From assembly GCA_019116485.1 (NCBI GenBank), contig DXBO01000114.1, forward strand, positions 1 to 34,660: a stretch of DNA of 34,660 bases, read 5' to 3'. This DNA comes from Candidatus Gemmiger excrementavium (GTDB lineage: Bacteria > Bacillota > Clostridia > Oscillospirales > Ruminococcaceae). A program made the position numbers and the translations under genes. The notes beneath the pieces are model-generated. The model saw only the letters and a list, made by a program, of their open reading frames with translations, made no database searches and was not told the DNA's origin. Positions 6,247 through 12,878 of the stretch are shown here, piece by piece. Position 1 is the stretch's first letter. Every line of letters begins with the position of its first letter.

Positions 6247-7582
6247 GTATTTTGCCGCCGGGCACACCCTGCCCGCCGAAGCGCGCCTGGCCGCGCTGAA
6301 AAAGCTGAAAGCCGCCTTGCAGCGCCGGGAGGCGGATTTTGCCGCCGCCCTGCAGGCGGACCTGGGCAAGTCTGCCTATGAGAGTTATATGTGTGAGACG
6401 GGGTTGACTCTGTCGGAAGCCAGTTGGATGATCCGCCACCTGCGGGGACTGATGCGGGAACGCACCGTGCCCACGCCGCTGTCCCAGTTCGCAGCCCGCA
6501 GTTTCCGCTCCCCCACCCCCTATGGCAATGTGCTCATCATGAGCCCCTGGAACTATCCCGTGCTGCTGACGCTGGACCCGCTGATCGACGCGGTAGCCGC
6601 CGGCAACACCGCCGTTGTCAAGCCCAGCGCTTACGCCCCCGCCACATCCGCCCTGCTGGCCCAAGTCATCGGGGAATGTTTTCCGCCGGAGCATGTCTGC
6701 GTCATCACCGGCGGGCGGGCTGAAAACCAGGCCCTGCTGCGCCAGAAGTTCGACATGATCTTCTTCACCGGCAGCAAGGCCGTGGGTAAGGAAGTGCTGC
6801 GCTGCGCCGCCGAGCACCTGACCCCCGCCGTGCTGGAATTGGGCGGCAAGAGCCCCTGTATCGTGGAAAAGACCGCGAAAATCGGTCTGGCGGCCAAGCG
6901 CATCGTGTTCGGCAAATACCTGAACTGCGGCCAGACCTGCGTGGCGCCGGACTATATCCTGTGCGATGAGAGCATCCGGGATGATCTGGTTGCCGCCATC
7001 CGCAAAGAGATCACCGCCCAGTACGGCGCCGACCCGCTGGCCAACACTGCCTACGGCAAGATCATCAACGAGAAGCACTACCACCGCTTGATGGGCCTCA
7101 TCGACCCGGCCAAGGTGGTCTGCGGCGGCACCGGCGACGAGACCGCCCACCGTATTGCCCCCACCGTGATGCAAGATGTCACCTGGGAGGACGCCGTCAT
7201 GGGCGAGGAGATTTTCGGACCCATCCTGCCGGTGCTGACCTACACCGACCTGAACGCTGCCCTGGCCGAGATCGAAACCCGGCCCCACCCGCTGGCCCTC
7301 TACCTGTTCAGCGAGGACAAAGCCGTGCAGCGCAGGGTGCTGGACCGCTGCCATTTCGGCGGCGGCTGCCTCAACGACACCATCATCCACCTGGCCACCA
7401 GCGCCATGCCCTTTGGCGGTGTAGGTGAAAGCGGCATGGGCGGCTATCACGGCAAGACCGGGTTCGAGGCGTTCAGCCATCTGCGCAGCATCGTGGACAA
7501 AAAGACCTGGATGGACATGCCGGTGCGCTACCAGCCCTACAGCACCCTCAAAGACAAAATGCTGCGCTTTTTCCTTCGATAA
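6203..7582 (+). CDS. Aldehyde dehydrogenase, class 3-like
   Basis: A 459-residue NAD(P)-dependent aldehyde dehydrogenase that oxidises an aldehyde to an acid. It has PWNYP at about 115-119, catalytic Glu212 in LELGGKSP and nucleophile Cys246 in NCGQTC. The length and the short C-terminal end match the class 3 / coniferyl-fatty aldehyde group rather than the 480-500 residue class 1/2 enzymes. The basic amphipathic tail (KDKMLRFFLR) could touch the membrane, as in fatty-aldehyde enzymes; this is inference. The ATG is preceded by AGGAGG and lies inside the end of the ADH gene. Together the pair could balance an alcohol, aldehyde and acid, perhaps for aldehyde detoxification. Confidence 0.92.
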   Translation: MTENEVQAILQRQREYFAAGHTLPAEARLAALKKLKAALQRREADFAAALQADLGKSAYESYMCETGLTLSEASWMIRHLRGLMRERTVPTPLSQFAARSFRSPTPYGNVLIMSPWNYPVLLTLDPLIDAVAAGNTAVVKPSAYAPATSALLAQVIGECFPPEHVCVITGGRAENQALLRQKFDMIFFTGSKAVGKEVLRCAAEHLTPAVLELGGKSPCIVEKTAKIGLAAKRIVFGKYLNCGQTCVAPDYILCDESIRDDLVAAIRKEITAQYGADPLANTAYGKIINEKHYHRLMGLIDPAKVVCGGTGDETAHRIAPTVMQDVTWEDAVMGEEIFGPILPVLTYTDLNAALAEIETRPHPLALYLFSEDKAVQRRVLDRCHFGGGCLNDTIIHLATSAMPFGGVGESGMGGYHGKTGFEAFSHLRSIVDKKTWMDMPVRYQPYSTLKDKMLRFFLR

Positions 7583-7592
7583 GCACTTTTTC

Positions 7593-7617
7593 AACGCCGC
7601 GCCCCGTGCGCGGCGTT
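7593..7617 (+). terminator. Hairpin after the ADH-ALDH operon
   Basis: A perfect 10-bp GC-rich stem (7593-7602 with 7608-7617) with a 5-base loop. The T-run is poor: only TTTT at 7623-7626, six bases after the stem. Some readthrough toward feoAB is possible. Confidence 0.5.
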
Positions 7618-7642
7618 GCTGTATTTTGGTGGAAACACTGCA

Positions 7643-7671
7643 TTGACATTGCCGGTTAGCCGTGCTAAACT
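7643..7671 (+). promoter_or_regulatory. feoAB promoter with DtxR-like dyad
   Basis: TTGACA at 7643-7648, 17 bp and TAAACT at 7666-7671 form a near-consensus promoter. Across the spacer and -10 box lies GGTTAGC-CGT-GCTAAAC (7654-7670), whose core TTAGC-N3-GCTAA is an inverted repeat. It recalls the TTAGGTTAG half-site of DtxR/IdeR-type iron regulators. Iron-dependent repression of feo by a DtxR-family protein is a reasonable inference; the regulator gene is not in this window. Confidence 0.7.
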
Positions 7672-7725
7672 CTTTTTGATACGATAGGATTCGGTCTGCA
7701 CCGCAGACGGAAGGAAGCATAGATT

Positions 7726-10107
7726 ATGACATTGGCAGAACTGAAGATCGGCCAGGACGCCGTGATCGAGACCATTGGCGGCACCGGCGAATTGCGGCAC
7801 CACTTACTGGATATGGGCCTGACCCCCGGCACCGAGGTCACCCTGCGCAAGGTAGCCCCCATGGGGGACCCCATCGAGGTGGAGCTGCGCGGGTACGAGC
7901 TGACCCTGCGGCTGGACGACGCCGCCCGCATCACAGTGCAGAACGTGCACAGCAGTGACCGTGCCGCCCGCAGTGAAGAGCGCCACGCCCCGGTGCCTCA
8001 CCCCGGCGTGGGTGAATTGGGCAAGGCCCAGAGTTACCATGCCCGCAAGGCCGGGCCGCCGCTGCCCAAGGGCGCACCGCTGACCTTTGCCCTGGCAGGC
8101 AACCAGAACTGCGGCAAAACCACCCTGTTCAACCAGCTGACCGGTTCCAACCAGCACGTGGGCAATTTCCCCGGCGTGACGGTGGACCGCAAGGACGGCG
8201 TGATCCGCGGCCACAGCGAGGCCACCGTCACCGACCTGCCGGGCATCTATTCCCTTTCCCCCTATTCCAATGAGGAGATCGTCACCCGGGATTTCATTCT
8301 GCAGCAGAAACCCAACGGCATCATCAACATCGTGGACGCCTCCAACATCGAGCGCAACCTCTACCTGACCATGCAGCTGATGGAACTGGAGATCCCTATG
8401 GTGCTGGCGCTGAACATGATGGACGAGGTACGGGCCAACGGCGGCACCATCCTGGTCAACACCCTGGAACAGACCCTGGGCATCCCGGTGGTGCCCATTT
8501 CAGCCGCCAAGAACGAGGGCATCGACGAACTGATCGAACATGCCATCCATGTAGCCCGTCACCGGGAACTGCCGGGGCGCATCGACTTTTGCGGCGCCGG
8601 GGCGGACGCCCACGACCCCCGGGGCGCCGTACACCGCTGCATCCACGCCGTAGCCCATCTGATCGAAGATCACGCCGCCGCAGCAGGGCTGCCTCTGCGG
8701 TTTGCCTCCACCAAGCTGGTGGAGGGGGACGAACCCATCCTGCAGGCGCTGCAACTGGACCAGAACGAGAAAGAGATGCTGGAGCACAGCATCGCCCAGC
8801 TGGAGAGCGAGACCGGCCTGGACCGGGAGGCCGCTCTGGCGGACATGCGCTTTACCTTTATCGAAAAGCTCTGCGACGAAACCGTGGTCAAACCCGGCGA
8901 GAGCAAGGAACACAAGCGCAGCGTGGCCATTGACCGGGTATTGACCGGTCGGTTCACCGCCCTGCCCTGTTTCATCGGCATTATGGCGCTGGTGTTCTGG
9001 CTGACTTTCGGGGTCGTCGGCGCGGTGTTGTCCGACTGGATGACACTGGCCATCGACGCCCTGACCGGTGCGGTGGACGCCGCCCTGACCGCCTACGAGA
9101 TCAACCCGGTGGTCCATTCGCTGGTCATCGACGGTATCTTTGCCGGTGTGGGCAGCGTGCTGAGTTTCCTGCCCACCATCGTCACGCTGTTCTTCTTCCT
9201 CTCCATCCTGGAAGATACCGGTTACATGGCCCGGGTGGCTTTCGTTATGGACAAACTGCTGCGCCGCATCGGTCTTTCCGGCCGCAGCTTCGTACCCATG
9301 CTCATCGGCTTCGGCTGTTCGGTGCCCGCCATCATGGCCACCCGTACCCTGTCCAGTGACCGGGACCGCCGCATGACCATTCTGCTGACGCCCTTCATGA
9401 GCTGTTCGGCCAAGCTGCCCATCTACGCCCTGTTCACGGCAGCGTTTTTCGCCCCGGTGTGGCGGGCGCCGGTCATGATTTTCCTGTATCTGTTCGGCAT
9501 TCTGTGCGGGGTACTCTATGCCCTGCTATTGAAACACACCAAGTTTCACGGCGAGCCGGTCCCCTTTGTCATGGAACTGCCCAACTACCGGCTGCCCAGC
9601 GCCCGCAGCGTTGCACAGCTGATCTGGGAAAAGGCCAGGGATTTTGTGCAGCGGGCTTTCACCATCATTTTTGTAGCCACCGTCATTATCTGGTTCCTGC
9701 AGACTTTTGACGCCCGCCTCAACGTGGCCGCCGCGCCGGAAACCAGCCTGCTGGCACTGGTCGGGTCCCTCATCGCCCCGGTGTTTGCGCCGCTGGGCTT
9801 CGGGGACTGGCGGGTCTCCACCGCGCTGATCACCGGCTTTACCGCCAAGGAGAGCGTTGTCTCCACCCTGACGGTATTGCTGGGCGGCAACGCGGCGGCG
9901 CTGTCCACCCTGTTCACCACTCACACAGCCATCGTGTTCCTGGTCTTTACACTGCTCTACACTCCCTGCGTGGCCGCCATTGCGGCGGTCCGGCGGGAAA
10001 TGGGCAGTCGGGCCGCGGCTGTGGGCGTAGCCGTGGCTCAGTGTGCCATCGCCTGGGCCGTTGCTTTCCTGGTCCACGGTGTGCTGCTGCTGGCCGGGCT
10101 GGGCTGA
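7726..10107 (+). CDS. feoB: FeoA-FeoB fusion, ferrous iron transporter
   Basis: A 793-residue protein joining a FeoA SH3-like domain (about residues 1-75; GELRHHLLDMGLTPGTEV) to full FeoB. The linker at about 76-118 is followed by the G domain: G1 GNQNCGKT at 125-132, switch region VGNFPGVTVD, G3 DLPG at 170-173 and G4 NMMD at 230-233. After a helical spacer come the membrane part, from about residue 420, with two gate domains; the first has FVPMLIGFGCSVPAIMATR. G1 carries Cys where Pro-Asn-Val/Ser-Gly-Lys is usual nearby, a mild variation. It imports Fe(II) across the cytoplasmic membrane, gated by GTP. The ATG has AAGGAAG upstream. Other organisms encode FeoA separately; no separate feoA or feoC is seen here. 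Confidence 0.95.
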   Translation: MTLAELKIGQDAVIETIGGTGELRHHLLDMGLTPGTEVTLRKVAPMGDPIEVELRGYELTLRLDDAARITVQNVHSSDRAARSEERHAPVPHPGVGELGKAQSYHARKAGPPLPKGAPLTFALAGNQNCGKTTLFNQLTGSNQHVGNFPGVTVDRKDGVIRGHSEATVTDLPGIYSLSPYSNEEIVTRDFILQQKPNGIINIVDASNIERNLYLTMQLMELEIPMVLALNMMDEVRANGGTILVNTLEQTLGIPVVPISAAKNEGIDELIEHAIHVARHRELPGRIDFCGAGADAHDPRGAVHRCIHAVAHLIEDHAAAAGLPLRFASTKLVEGDEPILQALQLDQNEKEMLEHSIAQLESETGLDREAALADMRFTFIEKLCDETVVKPGESKEHKRSVAIDRVLTGRFTALPCFIGIMALVFWLTFGVVGAVLSDWMTLAIDALTGAVDAALTAYEINPVVHSLVIDGIFAGVGSVLSFLPTIVTLFFFLSILEDTGYMARVAFVMDKLLRRIGLSGRSFVPMLIGFGCSVPAIMATRTLSSDRDRRMTILLTPFMSCSAKLPIYALFTAAFFAPVWRAPVMIFLYLFGILCGVLYALLLKHTKFHGEPVPFVMELPNYRLPSARSVAQLIWEKARDFVQRAFTIIFVATVIIWFLQTFDARLNVAAAPETSLLALVGSLIAPVFAPLGFGDWRVSTALITGFTAKESVVSTLTVLLGGNAAALSTLFTTHTAIVFLVFTLLYTPCVAAIAAVRREMGSRAAAVGVAVAQCAIAWAVAFLVHGVLLLAGLG

Positions 10108-10130
10108 ACTTCCTACCTTTTATAACAGGC

Positions 10131-10169
10131 AACATCCCCGGCGGAGCGCTCCGCCGGGGATGTTCTTTG
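10131..10169 (+). terminator. Perfect 34-bp palindrome between feoB and MATE gene
   Basis: The sequence 10131-10164 is a perfect inverted repeat (17 bases per side; in RNA about 15 bp with a GCGC loop). It is followed on the plus strand by CTTTG, a weak T-run. It lies between the converging ends of feoB (10107) and the MATE gene (10170), so it probably ends feoB and may also slow transcription from the other side, where no T-run is present. Confidence 0.65.
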
Positions 10170-11498
10170 TCACAGGTCCTGTTTTCGGCAGGTATGGAAG
10201 TAGTAGGGTATCTCAAACAGCAGCATCACCGACCAGCCGAAAGCGCAAGACCAGGCAATGCCCGGCAGCCCCATGCGGGGTGCCAGCAGCGCGGCCCCCA
10301 GTGCCCGCAGCCCTGCCTGCAGGCAGGTGCCGACCAGCGTAGTGGTCATTTTGCCCATTCCCCGGTAGAACCCCTGAAACCCGTTGGTCAGGGCGGGCAG
10401 GGCGTAGAACAGCGCCATATAGCCCAGGTATTCGCTGCCCAGGGCGATGACCTGCGCCGCGCCCTCCCCGCTGACAAACAGCGCCACCATAGGGGTACGC
10501 AGGAACCAGGTCACACCGCCGATGAGCAGCCAGTAGCACAATTCCAGCCGCAATCCCACCCGGAACCCTGCCCGGATGCGCTGCCGTTGCCCGGCACCCC
10601 GGTTCTGGGCGATGTAGGTGGTAATGGCGGTGGCGATGCTCTGCTGCGGCGTAAAGGCGAAATCGTCCACCCGGGTGACAGCGTTGAAAGCTGCGATAGC
10701 CCCCACGCCCAGAGCATTGACCTGGCCCTGGATCAGCACCTTACAGATCGGCTGCACCGCCTGCTGCAGCGCTGTGACCGAGCCGTATTGCAGGATACGC
10801 CCCAGCACACCCCGTTGGATGTGCCATTCCCCCTGCCGGGGGCAAAGTTCCGGCACCTGGCGCACCATGTAGTTCATCGCCAGCAGGGCGCTGGCAGCTT
10901 CAGCCACCACCGTAGTAACGGCGCTGCACACGATCCCGAACCCCAATCCACCGATCAGCACCAGATCCAACAGGGCGTTGAGAATAGCGGAAAAGGCCAG
11001 GAATTTCAGCGGTGTTTTGGAGTCCCCCACGCTCTTGAGCCCGGCTGCCAGGGCGTTATAGAAAAAGGTGAACGGTGCCCCCACAAAGGTGATGCGCAGG
11101 TAGATGCCGGTAATGGCGCGGATGGAATCCGGCACCGCCAGCGCCTGCAGCATCCAGGGCACCGCCAGAATCCCCAGCACTGCCACCGCGCAGCACAGCC
11201 CGGCGCCGAACAGCAGTGTGGTGGCCAGGGTTTCCCGCAGGGAATCCCGGTTCCCGGCACCGAATGCCTCGCTCATGAGCACCCCTGCGCCGATGCACAG
11301 CCCGCTGATGGCCAGGATCACCAGGTTCATCACCGGCCCGGCCACACCTTCGGCGGCCAGGGCCTCCTGCCCGATGAACCGCCCCGCAATGATGGAATCC
11401 ACCGCATTATAGGCCAGCTGCAGCCAGTTGCCCAGCAGCAGCGGCACCGCGTAAAAGAAGAGGTGCCCCAGTGGGGCACCTTTGGTCATATCGCACAT
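10170..11498 (-). CDS. MATE-family multidrug/lipid exporter
   Basis: A 442-residue membrane protein with about twelve hydrophobic segments in two similar halves, the layout of the MATE family. Typical pieces are PLLLGNWLQLAYNAVDSIIAGRF near the N-terminus, read in parts, and GLKSVGDSKTP in the middle of the first half. Such proteins export cationic compounds with Na+ or H+; the wider superfamily includes lipid-linked sugar flippases. The ATG at 11498 is preceded by AAGGGAAG about ten bases before; an ATG at 11489 is possible too. It is the last gene of the glycosylation block. Its first residues (MCDMTKGAPLGHL) are duplicated in damaged form at 12784-12823. Drug export against a role in glycan export cannot be told apart. 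Confidence 0.88.
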   Translation of the reverse strand: MCDMTKGAPLGHLFFYAVPLLLGNWLQLAYNAVDSIIAGRFIGQEALAAEGVAGPVMNLVILAISGLCIGAGVLMSEAFGAGNRDSLRETLATTLLFGAGLCCAVAVLGILAVPWMLQALAVPDSIRAITGIYLRITFVGAPFTFFYNALAAGLKSVGDSKTPLKFLAFSAILNALLDLVLIGGLGFGIVCSAVTTVVAEAASALLAMNYMVRQVPELCPRQGEWHIQRGVLGRILQYGSVTALQQAVQPICKVLIQGQVNALGVGAIAAFNAVTRVDDFAFTPQQSIATAITTYIAQNRGAGQRQRIRAGFRVGLRLELCYWLLIGGVTWFLRTPMVALFVSGEGAAQVIALGSEYLGYMALFYALPALTNGFQGFYRGMGKMTTTLVGTCLQAGLRALGAALLAPRMGLPGIAWSCAFGWSVMLLFEIPYYFHTCRKQDL

Positions 11499-11554
11499 GA
11501 AAACGATACACTTCCCTTTGTCGGATTTACCGGACGGGCGCCACTTTGACCACC
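11459..11554. repeat. Direct repeat copy A (gtrII end / MATE start)
   Basis: About 96 bp covering the MATE start codon region and a gtrII-like 3' end. It matches 12784-12878 in the same orientation, with roughly a dozen differences and one 1-base gap by eye. On the minus strand it reads VVKVAPVR-stop just before the MATE gene, almost the same as the VVKVAPIR-stop ending the intact gtrII in copy B. It marks one edge of a decayed duplication. The stretch 11555-11685 beyond it holds no gene I can support. Confidence 0.8.
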
Positions 11555-11685
11555 GCATGGCGCATCGCCAGAGATACACGCACTGCGTGGGAAACAACGG
11601 CAGACACCGGCACAAACGCGCCCAGGTAATGCACCGTCAATCGGATCGCCTATCACACGGTCTTATGCCTTTGCTATCTGCTAGG

Positions 11686-12606
11686 CTAGGAAATCTTTAC
11701 CACCAATACATCATCCAGAATCGCGATAGAACCCTCCCGGGGAAAAGTCGGCATTGCCGCAAAGGCTTCACTCGCCCAAATCTTTGCCTGCTGCGAATAG
11801 CTGCACCAGGAGATCTGTGCGCCCAGTTCCTGCCTGGTCTATGCCGTTGATACTGGCCAGCGAGACCCCGTATAATTTCAAAAAGACCTGCAGCACGATC
11901 AGATAGCCCAGTGTACCGGCTCCCCCCATAGCTACCAGGCGTGTAACCGCTGTTCGGACCTCGGTATCAAACCTGCCGCGCCGCACCAGTACCCGAAAAA
12001 TCACAAACAGGCAAAGGACAGCCGTCACGCCCAGACTGCATTGATAAAGCCCCAGCGAAAACAGAAGGCAGAGCGCCCCCGCTGCCACCAGGCTTCCACG
12101 CCGCCTGCTTGCCAGCACGGCCGCCAAAACCGCCAGAAAAAAGAAAACGCATAGGCCGCACTGCAATAGCGGTATGTCTGGATATTCATAACATACTGGC
12201 TGCACCCCACCAGAGCTGCCGATACAAGGCGCAGATACCTGCTTCGGATGTCCAGCAAGTCACAGATCAACAGTGTTCCCAGCAAATAAAAAACGCTCAC
12301 TGCCAAAACGGTGAGAAAGTAGGGATGCATCCCCGCGGTCAGCGCATCACACAAACGCAAACCCCATCGGCCTTGTACGGTCTCCCAATAGGGGATCTGC
12401 TCCCACTGGTCGGCCCAATAGGGTTCAGCCGTGCAAAAAGAGTCCAGGTTTTCCAGCCCGTCCCTGACAATGGGATAGTACAGCGCCATGGAGAGCAGCA
12501 ACCCAACGGACAACACCAAAGCATTCTGTGCCAGCCACACCTTCAGCTTTTTTCCCGGATGATCCCGTCCGGCACCTATGCTCACTTTGCCTGTTCCTTT
12601 GCTCAA
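11686..12606 (-). pseudogene. Broken second GtrII-like glycosyltransferase
   Basis: A remnant of a gene like the intact one at 12851-14461. The reading begins at TTG 12606, in a TTGA overlap with the gtrB remnant. The N-terminal third aligns well: WETVQGRWGLRLCDAL against WETQQGRWGLRFVDML, and YRYCSAAYAFSFF against YHYCSAAYALSFF. A 1-base loss in a T-run (A6 on the plus strand at 12137-12142) shifts the frame. The middle then continues as FFLAVLAAVL... to VSLASINGID, matching TSLAGINGIN. There about 200 residues are missing: ID jumps, in another frame, to QELGAQISWCS, then AAMPTFPREGSIAILDDV and a stop at 11688-11686, matching EMPVYPQEGSIQIIDDV in the intact protein. Two lesions make it non-functional. 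Similarity to the intact copy is only moderate, so it is a diverged paralogue or allele. Confidence 0.85.
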
Positions 12607-12700
12607 AATTTGCTTTCCTCCGTTTCCGCCACAATGTAAATCGGGCGGTGTTTGACTTCCAGGTAGGTCTTGCCAGGTATTCACCCACGATGCCGATAAA
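12603..12700 (-). pseudogene. gtrB 3' fragment
   Basis: About 98 bp matching the end of the intact gtrB-like gene at 14451-14560. On the minus strand it reads FIGIVGEYLA, then after loss of one base (near 12670, CTTGCC for CTTGGCC on the plus strand) TYLEVKHRPIYIVAETEESKF and a stop. The intact protein has CIGIVGEYLAK-TYLEVKHRPIYIVAETEADEQ in the same place. Nothing upstream of this end is left; the homology switches to leuS at about 12700. Confidence 0.85.
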
Positions 12701-12796
12701 GGCCGGCCCGGCCAGGGCGTCGTTATTTTGGGGGCGCAGTAGCGCTGGAAGTATCGGCTGGAACCGACCCACCGGGACATGGTAGAGGTGTCCCCG
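12701..12796 (-). pseudogene. leuS internal fragment
   Basis: Roughly 90 bp related to the middle of leuS (about 16510-16590). On the minus strand it encodes DTSTMSRWVGSSRYFQRYC, against [17 protein letters not shown] in the intact LeuRS. A 1-base shift then gives NNDALAGPAF, which looks like the following LeuRS segment. At the nucleotide level long runs such as GCTGGAACCG and CAGTAGCGC are shared. It is too short to act and has no start. Its right end blends into the direct repeat at about 12784-12796. Being followed by a gtrB end and a gtrII remnant, it repeats the order of the intact genes. Confidence 0.75.
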
Positions 12797-12878
12797 TAAG
12801 GCACCCCTGGTCATATCGCGCATGAAAACGATACACTTTCTTTGTCGGATTTACCGGATGGGTGCCACCTTGACCACC
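12784..12878. repeat. Direct repeat copy B, with MATE 5' remnant
   Basis: This is the partner of 11459-11554. It holds the true 3' end of gtrII (stop at 12853-12851) followed, on the minus strand, by a ribosome-site-like region and MRDMTRGALRGHL, a damaged copy of the MATE start MCDMTKGAPLGHL. The reading then runs into the leuS fragment. This is the junction expected of a tandem duplication: the end of one copy joined to the beginning of the next. Confidence 0.8.

Noticed and set aside
5065-7720. Long minus-strand frames opposite the ADH and ALDH genes
   Set aside because: They are shadows of the two dehydrogenase genes with no ribosome site, domain or sensible start.
10041-11549. A 502-codon plus-strand frame opposite the MATE gene
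   Set aside because: The opposite strand encodes a clear MATE protein; this frame is rich in His, Gln, Pro and Arg and has no recognisable domain.
12109-12639. A possible plus-strand gene in the gtrII remnant region
   Set aside because: The minus strand holds recognisable gtrII and gtrB remnants across the same stretch, and the plus frame has no ribosome site or family features.
11459-12878. Insertion sequence or transposon bounded by the 96-bp direct repeats
   Set aside because: The repeats are coding ends of gtrII and MATE, are too long and too diverged for target-site duplications, and the interior contains gene fragments in chromosomal order with no transposase or terminal inverted repeats.
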